Shown here in pieces: positions 1 through 9,384 of a DNA stretch of 64,000 nt. A program made the translations under genes and the position numbers. This stretch comes from Adiantum capillus-veneris (taxonomy: Eukaryota; Streptophyta; Polypodiopsida; Polypodiales; Pteridaceae). The notes below the pieces were generated by a model. That model was not told where the DNA came from. It searched no databases and worked only from the letters and a program-made list of their open reading frames with translations. The stretch spans positions 93,464,840 to 93,528,839 of the forward strand of contig CM043971.1 of assembly GCA_014529385.2 (NCBI GenBank). The letters run 5' to 3'. Position 1 is the stretch's first letter. Every line of letters begins with the position of its first letter.

Positions 1-104
1 ATGCATCAGATTGTTATGCTTTGGATGTGTCTAGCTGACATGATGTTGAGGAACCTCTGTCTTTTGATGAAGCACAAAATTCAAAAAATTGGATGGCTGC
101 CATG
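1..104 (+). pseudogene. Ty1/Copia pol fragment, left part
   Basis: This stretch matches the Copia pol region just upstream of the RT domain in the fuller copy at 58040-58143 of this window, including the words EEPLSFDEAQNSKNW in one frame. It is cut at 105 by the TR-GAG element, and the same Copia copy resumes at 8895. The copy begins outside the window, so its LTR, gag and integrase are not visible. It is non-functional as it stands. Confidence 0.85.
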
Positions 105-105
105 T

Positions 106-721
106 TGTGCGCGTATGTCGCACGTGTCAATGCAAGGAACTTGCCGATACACCGTGTGCGAGCCACAAATGGCTCCAAGCACACAACAAGCCTAAACTAG
201 TAAGCTCAAAGAAGGCGATGGTGTGTCACTCACCGCTCTATGCTTGCTTCGTGGAGGATTCCTCGCCGCGAAGAAGAAGGAGCCGTCGCTTTGCCGCGCT
301 CAACTGCTTTGTCTCCGCCGTGCCTTTGTAATGCTCAATCGCCCACACACACACACACACACTCTCTCTCTCTCTCTCTCACACATACACACACACACAA
401 GGAGGTGAAGAAGAAGAAGATGGAGATGGAGATGGAGCAAGAGCACTCTTCTATTGCACAAATGAGAGAATGAGTGAATTTTAGGTTTAGTTGACTTTTA
501 TATGAGCTTGCCCCATTCACACTTGGGCGCCCATGCTTAGACAACTAATCCCTTGAATGTTCCAGTTAGAGTGCGCCTCTCATCGGCGATCACTCTTACC
601 CTTTTCCTATTGGACCGACAAGCCCGGTACCTAACTCTACCAAATAAATAATACAATGTCCGCCATAGGTTACAACGTCCGTCATAGGTGATAGGGTGTC
701 CGTGAGCCGTGAGGGTTAACA
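106..721 (-). repeat. 3' LTR of TR-GAG A
   Basis: It is nearly the same as 8283-8894 apart from the microsatellite tract and scattered substitutions. It has TG...CA ends and lies next to the polypurine tract at 722-734, which makes it the 3' LTR in minus orientation. A mixed CA/CT array lies at 342-401. Confidence 0.9.
342..401. repeat. CA/CT/CA compound microsatellite in LTR
   Basis: A run of CA, then CT, then CA again. The same position in the other LTR of this element holds a pure CT run followed by a short CA run. Confidence 0.95.
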
Positions 722-734
722 TGCCCCCCTTCTT
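722..734 (-). other. Polypurine tract of TR-GAG A
   Basis: On the minus strand this reads AAGAAGGGGGGCA, directly before the LTR start TGTTAACC. It is the expected plus-strand priming site for the 3' LTR. Confidence 0.85.
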
Positions 735-737
735 GAT

Positions 738-2503
738 GTAGATTCCGTCCTCGGAAGCTATTGAGTTGAAGCTCGTTCGTCGAGGTGGAAGAGCATTTGA
801 GATGAATGTGCTTAGCCTTCTTTAGTCACTGCAAAATCAAACAACATTGGCACAGTAATTGCATTCTCATAAGCGATTAAAAAGCATATGCATTTTGAGG
901 CAGACAAATTGATTGGTAACAGAATTTTAAACAATTTGTCAGCAATAAACATTAAATTGCAATGTAATCAAATGCATAAACAGATGTAAAGGTAAAAATT
1001 AAACAAGTCTAGGGTCGCTAATTTAACGGTCGAAAGGCACTAGAGATCGATTATTAATACCATGGGTAAGCTTCTTAATTTTCTCTGGTCAATTAAGTTG
1101 TTTAATCGTGAGAGCCAAGTATTTCATGTTCGAGGGCTGACTACAGGCTATACCTAGAAGACCATGTAGTTAAGCTACAATAAAAGGAATTTCTCATGAA
1201 ATCATCGACTGACTGATTACTTTTTCTTTGACTCCCCAAAGTCTTTTCACAGTGATTCAATTTTGATGTGTGTGCTTATTTTGTATGCCTTGGGTTTTTT
1301 GCTTTTCAAGGAAAAGCGCCCACACTGGGAACCTCTAGGGCTCTAGTACCATAGGCGATACATGTGAGTGAAGTACCCAATCAAGCTGAGATTTCTCTTT
1401 CAGCTTAAGATTTTACATTGTGGCACTTTGATTTTTTGTTTGTTCATTTTCAACATTTTAATTTTGTAACTTTGGGGGGTCATATAACACTGATACACCT
1501 CCCTAGGCTCATCACACTAGTAAACTCCCTTTATAATACTTAAGCTAAAGGTCAATAGGGTCAAGCCCACCAGAAAGCCCTAGTACATTTCACACAATGC
1601 TACCTAAATTGGATTAAGAACCTAAGTAACCATTGATTATTAGGAAGGCATTCCCCATGGTATTAAGAGAAGATCTCTAACACCTAACTTGGTCAAACTA
1701 GCTTAGTCGGACTGCTTGATTTTTAAACCTAGACAAGTGATTATGACAAAAAATTACATTGAATTAAATGTTTGATACTAAGCAAATGTGTTGTATATTA
1801 TGCTACCAATCACAATCAAAGCAGACAATCATAGATGCAAAAAAGATAAGGGGAAATGCTAATGGACAAGAAACACCTGTTTATGTTGATGGTCGCACTT
1901 GATTTGAAAAGTGGATGAGAGAAAGATTCCATGAAGGTCAAAATTCTAACCACAGCAACATGTTCCTGTACACACGAGGAAACACAAAGAATACCTCTAG
2001 GAGGCACATCAGTGGGAAGAAATAACTTTACTGATCACTCAACTCTAAAACAGAAACACTCCTATCGTACTAATCTTACCTACCCTCCATCACTTGAGTA
2101 ATGAGGATCAAAGGTGTTTTATGACATAGGTTTCTGTTTCAGTGTACCGGATGTGAATGTGTAGGTCTGGGTCAATGTTTTGACTTTTGTTGTGCATACT
2201 CATTTGCTAATTGCTCTTTCTCTTTATTTTTTTTGTTTTTTATTAGTATAAGGCTTTATATGTACATTCCCTAAGATTGGGAGATTGAGAGGTCAGGGAG
2301 GAAGGTTGAGAGGAGAGTGAGTGAATGATGACTGTCAGCAAACACTCCCCCCTTCCTTGGGTAGATCATATCGTTTAAAATGTGCTCATCACCCTTTGAA
2401 ACCAATTGTTCCAGTTGGTAATAGGTGAGGATTTTTGCCAATAGTTTTCTCTTATATTAGGTGCCTCATCGAGCTGCAAGGGTGGTAATGTACTCTCCCA
2501 GGA
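738..2503 (-). other. Non-coding 3' region of TR-GAG A
   Basis: About 1.8 kb of AT-rich sequence between the last ORF and the polypurine tract, with stops in all frames. No RT, RNase H or integrase motif could be read on either strand. In an autonomous Gypsy element pol would lie here. Confidence 0.7.
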
Positions 2504-3091
2504 TCAAACTTGAAGTGGTCCATAAGGTGATTCTTGAATACTGGGAGGTGTGGATTCCTTTGTAGCTTTATGGAGGTCCACTATTGTAGGTGGAGGCTGT
2601 GGAGAAGCTTTTACCTCTATGGATGCATTACATGAGGAGCTAGAAGCTTCATGGGACTCCCCCCTTCCTGAGCTAGGTGGAACAAATTGTTCTTTCTTCG
2701 GTACCCAAACTAGCTCTGGAGCGGGTGTGTAGCATTCTGTGATTATTTTCTTTCCGCGATCGTTGATTTGTTTTGGAGCTACGGGATTGGGCTCACATGG
2801 GTCCGGTGACAAGTAAGAGTACAATTTACGTTTTGGCACCAAGATTCGATCATTTCCTTGATAGTAGCCTTGCGCTTCCAATAGTCGTTTAGGAATCCAA
2901 CGCCACGTTTTCTTACATTTCTTGGAGCGAGTGGGACGTTTCTTACAAGGCTTTTGTTTTTTAGCATCAACCATGGTCACTAAAGAAGCTTTAGGGACCC
3001 ACTTGTATGTTTTCTTTGTTATATTAGGATGAGTCTTGTCAAAAGCTATATGCATTGCTTCTAGCATATTTAAGGGTACCAGTGGTGGCAT
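2504..3091 (-). CDS. C-terminal ORF of TR-GAG A, unknown function
   Basis: 195 codons, rich in lysine and proline, with the repeated theme KTYKWVPKAS / KTWRWIPKRLL / LVWVPKKEQF, i.e. a short K-x-W-V-P-K motif used three times. It lies 21 bp beyond the stop of the protease-like ORF in the same frame and was probably joined to it. No known domain is recognised. The spaced basic, tryptophan-containing motifs could bind nucleic acid or protein, but that is inference. Confidence 0.55.
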   Translation of the reverse strand: MPPLVPLNMLEAMHIAFDKTHPNITKKTYKWVPKASLVTMVDAKKQKPCKKRPTRSKKCKKTWRWIPKRLLEAQGYYQGNDRILVPKRKLYSYLSPDPCEPNPVAPKQINDRGKKIITECYTPAPELVWVPKKEQFVPPSSGRGESHEASSSSCNASIEVKASPQPPPTIVDLHKATKESTPPSIQESPYGPLQV

Positions 3092-3112
3092 TTCATCCCC
3101 CTCAGGTGTTAC

Positions 3113-4438
3113 CTAGGTCGTCCCCCTATTTCCCCAAGTGTCTATGGTTGCTGCTAGGTGGACCCAATCCACATTGTTCGACTCAGTCATCCCAGGTAGT
3201 ACATCCATATAAGGAGAATCTTTCCCAATATCAGTGTCCGCTTTACACGTGTAACAATACTGCAATGGGGCCGAGTGAACTGTGGTGTCAGATCTATGAT
3301 CAATTATAAACCTGTTTCCTAGAGGATGTGCTCGACCCGTCATAAGATCCACTCGAATGACAGAATCTTGGAACTGCAGGTAGACATGATTTTTGGACCA
3401 GTCATGTACCATTTTTGCTTCCCTCATGAAAGAACATCCTAAGATCATCTCCGATGCCATAGTGTGTTTGGAGAAATCCATAAAAATGAATGTAACTCTT
3501 ATTTTATGTCCAAAGACCTTGATCTTGAGATCTTCTAGCATCCCAATAGGTTTAACAATAGACCCATTGGCCATTTTCACTACTATGGTTGTGGTCGCAA
3601 GGTGAGGTCTTCCCATAGTTTCCCAACAATTTTTAGTCACAATGCTAACCCCAACGCCACCATCAAGGATTCCCTTCACAGTTAATCCCTTAGTAGTGAT
3701 TGGTATAGTCTCATTGGATTCATCACCCTCAAAGTATTGTCCCAACTTGTTAACAGGTATTTCTATAACAAGGTTCTCATCTAGGTTGGGTTGTGGATCT
3801 ATGTATTCCTTCTCTATTGGCATCTCCTCAGCTCCATCCATCTGTGCAAATTGTGGTAGCCCAAACTTCAGTTCTCCATTGAGGAAGGCTCGAAGAGCTG
3901 AGACTAGCTCGGGGTCTTTATATAGTTTGGACATGATGGTGGTTCTAACTTCTGAAGACATGAAATCCATCAATTTGGCAATGTTTAACGGCACCTTTTG
4001 GCCTTGAGTCCCTTGACGTGCGGAAGATGGGATTTCCATTTCTTCGATAGGATCAGGTAGTCCCTCTGTAAACATTCTTTCCATGAAGAAGTGAGTACGC
4101 CCACTTTCCCATGAATTTAAGTCACTTTCTCCTTGGATGACACTAGGTATGTCCAAGGGTCTATGGACTTGGTGAGGTTGTTGTTGTGTAGGGAACACGG
4201 TGTTTGTAATCTGGATCTTCCTAGGTGCTGGTTTTAGATCCCTTTGGGTATCTTCTACCAAACTCCTTAAATGCTTGACTCGCTCAATCTCCTCTTTAGG
4301 GTTTGGGTAAGTTCCTATCTTCTTTTTAGATCCTGGCCATTGTGGCTCATGAAGATCTTCCTTGTTGGTTTCTATGTTAGTGGTTGTTTTGGTCTCCATG
4401 GTTTCACCTGAATTAGAATCTTCTTCAACGTCGTTCAT
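3113..4438 (-). CDS. Retropepsin-like ORF of TR-GAG A (active site altered)
   Basis: 441 codons. The N-terminal half is charged and unrecognised. The C-terminal half (about residues 250-380) has the fold signature of a retroviral-type aspartic protease: a V-x-G-I-L-D-G-G core followed by a hydrophobic strand, then ILGCSFMREAKMVHDW in the second half. The catalytic triad normally reads D-S/T-G; here it reads D-G-G (codons near 3651-3668), so activity is doubtful. The ILG...FMR..KMV.DW segment matches the protease of element B at 30513-31040, which shows common origin. Upstream gag and downstream ORF are in the same orientation and nearly contiguous. Confidence 0.75.
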   Translation of the reverse strand: MNDVEEDSNSGETMETKTTTNIETNKEDLHEPQWPGSKKKIGTYPNPKEEIERVKHLRSLVEDTQRDLKPAPRKIQITNTVFPTQQQPHQVHRPLDIPSVIQGESDLNSWESGRTHFFMERMFTEGLPDPIEEMEIPSSARQGTQGQKVPLNIAKLMDFMSSEVRTTIMSKLYKDPELVSALRAFLNGELKFGLPQFAQMDGAEEMPIEKEYIDPQPNLDENLVIEIPVNKLGQYFEGDESNETIPITTKGLTVKGILDGGVGVSIVTKNCWETMGRPHLATTTIVVKMANGSIVKPIGMLEDLKIKVFGHKIRVTFIFMDFSKHTMASEMILGCSFMREAKMVHDWSKNHVYLQFQDSVIRVDLMTGRAHPLGNRFIIDHRSDTTVHSAPLQYCYTCKADTDIGKDSPYMDVLPGMTESNNVDWVHLAATIDTWGNRGTT

Positions 4439-4461
4439 ATATACGGGGTCATCACCAGTCC

Positions 4462-4908
4462 CTATGTTGGTCTTTGAATTGGGGTCTGACTTCGCTGCTT
4501 TTTGCGATCTCTTTCTTCGTGTTTTCTTTTCTGAGATTGGGCAATTGATGCCGTGTCTCTTTCCTCAAGAATATAATTTTGTTTTTGGAGCATCGATCGT
4601 GTGAGTACGTTTACTGGTACCACGGGTGTACTTGGTGATGGCTCCTCGGTAACTTCAATCAAGTTTAATGGCGTGATCTTCGGTGCATTTGGATTATTTG
4701 GACAGTGGGCAATCAAATGATCTATGCCACATCGATTACACATGAGTATCGGCATTGTAGATGTGCTCGCTTGATTGGTTTGCATAAGTGTGGTGTTCTT
4801 TTGTAGCCTAATAGGACACTCGGCTACACCGATGTGGAACTCCACACTCATAGCATTGAAGAGGTGGTCTCTTAGCAGTGTAGTTGATATTTTGGCCTCT
4901 TGCCGCAA
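4462..4908 (-). CDS. CCHC-like linker ORF between gag and protease in TR-GAG A
   Basis: 148 codons overlapping the gag end by 101 bp in another frame. It contains CNRCGIDHLIAHCPNNPN, a C-x2-C-x4-H-x4-C zinc knuckle followed by a basic K/R/E-rich tail. A matching DHLIPHCPKNPD word can be read in element B near 32290-32330, so the two families share this part. The frame change from gag may be a real -1/+1 frameshift site or decay. Confidence 0.6.
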   Translation of the reverse strand: MRQEAKISTTLLRDHLFNAMSVEFHIGVAECPIRLQKNTTLMQTNQASTSTMPILMCNRCGIDHLIAHCPNNPNAPKITPLNLIEVTEEPSPSTPVVPVNVLTRSMLQKQNYILEERDTASIAQSQKRKHEERDRKKQRSQTPIQRPT

Positions 4909-6727
4909 GAGCAGCTACTTGATATACATGTTTGACTTGTCCCCAATAGTCCTCCATGTAGTATTGTGGACTTTCTTCAAGCACATCCATCCCATAGGCG
5001 ATATTAGGATCTATATCTTCCTCATAGCCTTCCAAACAAGAAATAGATGACTCACAACCCACTTGATTCATAGAAGTGATTCTCGGATGTGGTGGTTGCG
5101 GTCCTAGCACTGGAGGTGGTAAGGGTGTTGTTTGAACAACATTTTGGGCCCTAGGGACCATGTGTTGTGCTGTTTGTTCAAGAGGTGGGGCCGGCATCAA
5201 TGCAGGCACTCGAGGTGTGTCTGTCCATGCTAAGGTTGGTCTATTGGCCATCGCACGCTTAAATACTATGCAATCCTTAGCTTGATGACCATACCTTCCA
5301 CATGCATTGCAGTTCCCAATGAATTTTACTCTAAAAGTAGGGCATTCACTGGTACTATGCGGTCCATAGCATACTGAGCACCATTGCTGCTCCCTTCTTG
5401 CATACATATGATTGTTTTGCGGAGCACGATTGTCTCTAAGACTCTCTTGAATAGCCTTGGTGTGATATGCTAAAGTCATCTCAGATATCTTTGGATCTTT
5501 AGCAATAGGCTTTAGGGTCATTGGTTGATGCCCTGATGCTTGCGAGCTAATAGATTTAGACTCAACAGACACTCTTTCTCCTTGAATCATTAAATTATCC
5601 TCCAATTGGATCGCATTGGTGGTGACTGCTTCCCAAGTGGTGATACCTCTAATGACTAGGCCATTGTAGATATCCTCATGCAGTAATCCCCTAATGAATC
5701 TATCAAGCAATTGGTTATTGTTGAAGCGCTCATTTGGATTACAGCGAGAATTCAAATGCTTCAAGCGACTTATAAAGTCTCTCACCGACTCTCCTTCCTC
5801 TCGTTGGGCTTTCTGGAGCTGAGATGCTACACCCCAAAGTACTCCCTCTCGTATGTATTCTTTTAAGAACAGTCTCCTAAGAGTAGGGTAAATCATTTTT
5901 TCTTCCACCCTTAGGGTTCTATACCAATCCCCAGCCTTTCCACTTAAGGTTAGGCTTAAAGCATTGCTCTTATGTAGGTCATTGTGTTCTCCTAGAGAAT
6001 CGCATATTTGTTCAAACACTGCGATATGCTTTCTCACATCCCCGTCTCCACTAAATTTTTGTGTGAGCTTGGCTATTTGTTCTGCCTTACTTCTAGGCTC
6101 TCTATCAGGCGTGTTACGCATATTCTCAGCAATAGATCGACCAATAGCTTGAGCAAATGTTGCCAAGTCACCTAAGTGAGCAGGCACCGTGGGTGAAGGC
6201 GCTCCAGACACTACATGTGGAGTAGGTATTGGCATTGGGCTTGGCACATAGGAAGCCCTTGGGTTCCACGTTGGGTACGATGTTGTGCCATGTGGTGGTC
6301 CATAGTTCATATGGGTGGCCCTAGGCATAGCAGACGTCGAATGTGACATGCTAATGCTAGCCGGTATAGTCCCATGGAAATAATAACTTGGGTGTTGTGG
6401 TTGTGGAGCATAGGTAGTTGAAACAATGGGAGGGGTAGGGACTACATGAGTACGTGGACCCATAGGTGCATACGATTGGTACGCACTTGTAGGTACTATT
6501 GCAGGCATTGAGCTACCATGTAGCGGTGCTTTACTAACAAACGAGGTCCATGGTGTGTTTCTTGGCATGCCCATCATTGGGGTAGGCATGGTAGCCGTGG
6601 TGTCATCAAGGGAAAGATGAGCTAGACTTGGAAAGGTGAAGCTATCACTTGTGGGCTTAGATTGCACTGAGACCCTTGGCGAAACAACATATGGGGGATC
6701 GATGGGAGTCACTGGGGGAGTCTCCAT
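4808..6727 (-). CDS. gag: Gag polyprotein of TR-GAG A, main part
   Basis: 639 codons. The first ~200 residues are P/M/T/S-rich and low in complexity. Residues ~205-370 carry the retrotransposon gag capsid region, including the DWYRTLRVEEK and ESVRDFISRLKHLNSRC words typical of plant Gypsy gag. Two zinc knuckles follow near residues 455-490 (CSVCYGPHSTSEC and CNACGRYGHQAKDC). The second is a classical C-x2-C-x4-H-x4-C. The protein would form the virus-like particle and package RNA. The reading frame is open upstream of this ATG as far as a single stop at 6809-6811, so the original gag probably began further upstream. Confidence 0.85.
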   Translation of the reverse strand: METPPVTPIDPPYVVSPRVSVQSKPTSDSFTFPSLAHLSLDDTTATMPTPMMGMPRNTPWTSFVSKAPLHGSSMPAIVPTSAYQSYAPMGPRTHVVPTPPIVSTTYAPQPQHPSYYFHGTIPASISMSHSTSAMPRATHMNYGPPHGTTSYPTWNPRASYVPSPMPIPTPHVVSGAPSPTVPAHLGDLATFAQAIGRSIAENMRNTPDREPRSKAEQIAKLTQKFSGDGDVRKHIAVFEQICDSLGEHNDLHKSNALSLTLSGKAGDWYRTLRVEEKMIYPTLRRLFLKEYIREGVLWGVASQLQKAQREEGESVRDFISRLKHLNSRCNPNERFNNNQLLDRFIRGLLHEDIYNGLVIRGITTWEAVTTNAIQLEDNLMIQGERVSVESKSISSQASGHQPMTLKPIAKDPKISEMTLAYHTKAIQESLRDNRAPQNNHMYARREQQWCSVCYGPHSTSECPTFRVKFIGNCNACGRYGHQAKDCIVFKRAMANRPTLAWTDTPRVPALMPAPPLEQTAQHMVPRAQNVVQTTPLPPPVLGPQPPHPRITSMNQVGCESSISCLEGYEEDIDPNIAYGMDVLEESPQYYMEDYWGQVKHVYQVAALAARGQNINYTAKRPPLQCYECGVPHRCSRVSY

Positions 6728-6808
6728 TTGTGATAGAGTGGGTTGTTTCCCTTTGCCCGTGTCTAAAAATCGTATAGGACCCGTTGAAGGTATGTTTATT
6801 CCTCGATT

Positions 6809-7567
6809 TTACCTCTCGGACTGGATAATCATATGGATGACATTGCAGATCATGTGTTGTTGTTCCTCTAGACTAGTGGCACTAGATGTGGATTGTACAA
6901 CTTCTAACCAACCCACATGGTATGTGTAGCCCATGTATAGGTCGGTCAAAGTCTCTGTGTGTAGGTCATATTCCCAATTTTCATTGAGAAATACCCCGTC
7001 CAAACTTGGTGTACTAGAGGGTTGCCGTGAGGTGGATGCAATGTTGCTTCCCGTGTTTTGACTTTTAGTCACCGCTACCTTAGAGGCGACTTTGGAAGGT
7101 GGTAGCTCGGTAGGACCCTCAGTAAATGAGGTAAGTAGAATGTCCACGTGGACACTCTGAGGGAGTGTGGGGTCTATAGGAGATGTGAATGGTGATTCTA
7201 CTTCCCCACCCCCTTCGTTTACTTCACTAGCCGTAGGTTCAGAGCGCGTAGCTCTACTAAAAGTTTCCATCAAACGGCTAAAAACACTAGTTCTAGGTTG
7301 TTGGGCATAGCTAGGCACGGTTTCATTTGTTCCCCCGGGGCTTTGTCTAAGATGCTCTTCCATAATATCGTAATCAGAGGAAGAGTTGCTAGCCGCTATA
7401 TTTGGGTCTTGGGTTGCACTACCTTGGGTCCCCGCTGAGGGCGTAGACCCTAGCGTGGAAGGATAGTGAGTACCCCCGTAAATCGAAGCACTAGCTAGTT
7501 GGTCGGACTCTAGCACACGACCAGAGAGTAGATACATGTGCTTTGGGTGCCCTACAAGCGTCGGCAA
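6809..7567 (-). CDS. N-terminal part of the TR-GAG A gag ORF, separated by one stop
   Basis: 252 codons in the same frame as the main gag ORF, ended by a TAA at 6809-6811. It is S/T/P/E-rich and has no recognised domain, but the second TR-GAG copy has a clear homologue (21783-22385) with shared words such as SAGTQGS and TFSRATRSE. Conservation between copies argues that it was translated, most simply as the N-terminus of a ~920-residue Gag. The stop would then be a late mutation. Confidence 0.65.
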   Translation of the reverse strand: MPTLVGHPKHMYLLSGRVLESDQLASASIYGGTHYPSTLGSTPSAGTQGSATQDPNIAASNSSSDYDIMEEHLRQSPGGTNETVPSYAQQPRTSVFSRLMETFSRATRSEPTASEVNEGGGEVESPFTSPIDPTLPQSVHVDILLTSFTEGPTELPPSKVASKVAVTKSQNTGSNIASTSRQPSSTPSLDGVFLNENWEYDLHTETLTDLYMGYTYHVGWLEVVQSTSSATSLEEQQHMICNVIHMIIQSER

Positions 7568-8260
7568 GTACCCTCAAAGGTTACTTGCTTTGTTTTGTGA
7601 GTGTTTTGCACCCCGTTTTCTACTTGATTTTTTCTTGTTTTTGATGTTTTTTGAATGTTTTTTAATGTTTGATTTTTTTGATTAAAGTGTGTGATAGCTC
7701 GAAACGAGTGTATCACTTAGAGGGTCGCTGTGAGTTTTATAGCACAATTTTCGGGCATCTGACGTTCCGTTAGTCCTCAAAAAATTGATTTTTAGCTACG
7801 TGTGAAGCTAAATTCGTTTTTCTTAAAAGGCGACTGAGGCCTAGGCCTGAGCGTGAGCTTGGGCTTGGGTCTGGGCTTGGATCTGGGAGATAATCCCGAT
7901 CTCGGTCCTACCTTTAAAAAATTTTATTTTATTTTTAAAATTTTTAAAAAAATTTAAGGATAAGGTTGCCGCGGCCTACGCGAGAGCACACACACTCTAT
8001 CTACCTACTTCTAACTAATACACCTACTCTTACACACTAACACACTCTATTAACTCTCACTAATCTACTTCCTACTTACTGTACACATAATACATAGAGA
8101 ATAAACACAGAACCTTTGAAAACTCCATCAACAAAAAAAACACACAGTATAACACCAAATCCCTCTTTTCAACACACACACACTCCTTCCCTACCTTTTC
8201 TATAATTGAAATTGCACCACGGAAAAGCACAGAGTGCTACTCGAGCTTAATGCACGGCAT
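7568..8260 (-). other. 5' leader of TR-GAG A
   Basis: Untranslated sequence between the PBS and gag. It has short runs of repeated GGGCTTGGGTCTGG-like words near 7850-7890, an A/T-rich block at 7915-7960, and a TACACTAAC/CTAACT-rich stretch at 7990-8080. No ORF of note is present. Confidence 0.7.
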
Positions 8261-8278
8261 TCCCCGGCAACGGCGCCA
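8261..8278 (-). other. Primer binding site of TR-GAG A
   Basis: On the minus strand it reads TGGCGCCGTTGCCGGGGA, starting 4 bp after the LTR end. This is the common PBS form of many plant Gypsy elements, usually assigned to tRNA-Asp. Confidence 0.9.
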
Positions 8279-8282
8279 AAAA

Positions 8283-8499
8283 TGTGCGCGTATGTCACAC
8301 GTGTCAATGCAAGGAATTAGCCGATACACCGTGTGCAAGCCACAAATGGCTCCAAGCACACAACAAACCTAAACTAGTAAGCTCAAAGAAGGCGATGGTG
8401 TGTCACTCACTGCTCTACGCTTGCTTCGTGGAGGATTCCTCACCGCGAAGAAGAAGGAGCCGCCGCTTTGCCGCCATCGTGCCTTCATAATGCTTGATA

Positions 8500-8554
<55 letters not shown>

Positions 8555-8894
8555 CACATACACACACACACAAGGAGGTGAAGAAGAAGAAGATGGAGAT
8601 GGAGATGGAGCAAGAGCACTCTTCTATTGCACAAATGAGAGAATGAGTGAATTTTAGGTTTAGTTGACTTTTATATGACCTTGCCCCATTCACACTTGGG
8701 CGCCCATGCTTAGCCAACTAATCCCTTGAATGTTCCAGTTAGAGTGCGCCTCTCATCGGCGATCACTCTTACCCTTTTCCTATTGGACCGACAAGCCCGA
8801 TACCTAACTCTACCAAATAAATAATACAATGTCCGTCATAGGTTACAACGTCCGTCGTAGGTGATAGGGTGTCCGTGAGCCGTGAGAGTTAACA
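8283..8894 (-). repeat. 5' LTR of TR-GAG A
   Basis: It matches 106-721 end to end and adjoins the PBS, so it is the 5' LTR in minus orientation. The right side meets Copia sequence at 8895. A CT array lies at 8503-8551. Confidence 0.9.
8503..8572. repeat. CT microsatellite with short CA run in LTR
   Basis: About 24 CT units followed by CGCTCACATA and a CA run, in the same LTR position as 342-401. Confidence 0.95.
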
Positions 8895-9384
8895 CATGCA
8901 ATCAAAATATGATATACTTATAGAAAATGCCACATGGACTCTATGTGAATTGCCTCCTAGAAAAAAGACCATTCGTATGAAGTGGGTTTACAAGTTGAAA
9001 CGCAAGCCGAATGGTGAGATTGATCGCTATAAGGCTTGACTTGTTGCAAAGGGTTATGCACAACAAAATGGCATAAATTATGAAGAGACTTTTGCTCCCA
9101 CTAGTCGTATGACTACTGTGCATTTTCTATGTGCATTAGAAGCTCATTCTGGTTGGAATGTACATCAGTCTGACATTGTTACTACTTTCTTGAATGTTGA
9201 AATATTTGAACAAGTTTATGTAACGGAGCCTCACGGTTTTTTCAAGAAAGGACAAGAGGATAGGTGCACAAATGTAACAAACCTTTGTATGGGTTGAATC
9301 AATCTCCTCGTGCTTGGTATGAGAAGGCTGACACTCATTTGGTCAAATGAGGCTTTTGTAATAGTCCAATAGAAACACATTGTA
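8895..9384 (+). pseudogene. Ty1/Copia pol fragment, RT N-terminus
   Basis: Continuation of the fragment at 1-104. Compared with 58149-58640 it covers the start of the RT domain (KWVYKLKRKPNGEID, then a region before the catalytic YVDD box). It has TGA stops at 9037-9039 and 9348-9350 in place of CGA arginine codons of the 58 kb copy, plus a small deletion near 9265. It stops abruptly at 9384 against repeat E, before the YVDD motif. Confidence 0.85.

Larger units (their letters stand above)
106..8894 (-). mobile_element. TR-GAG A: non-autonomous LTR retrotransposon with gag and protease-like ORFs only
   Basis: Two direct repeats of about 615 bp (106-721 and 8283-8894) bracket the element, both beginning TGTGCGCG and ending GTTAACA on the plus strand. 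On the minus strand there follow, in order: a primer binding site next to the right LTR, a long gag, a CCHC-linked ORF, a retropepsin-like ORF, about 1.8 kb without coding, and a polypurine tract beside the left LTR. No reverse transcriptase, RNase H or integrase is visible. The insertion split a Copia element; flanking CATGT (101-105) and CATGC (8895-8899) form a 5-bp target duplication with one changed base. Plant TR-GAG elements have this structure and need enzymes from other elements. Its gag-protease region resembles that of element B in this window, which suggests a B-like partner. Confidence 0.9.

Noticed and set aside
240-544. Open frames over the CA/CT microsatellite in LTRs (240-473 plus, 335-544 minus; likewise near 8400-8717, 23483-23811, 25026-25407)
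   Set aside because: They consist of repeated dipeptides from dinucleotide runs inside LTRs or leaders; they are not genes.
2550-4604. Plus-strand open frames inside TR-GAG A (2550-2732, 3055-3309, 3642-4007, 4362-4604 and others)
   Set aside because: They are shadows of the minus-strand protease and gag ORFs and contain no motifs.
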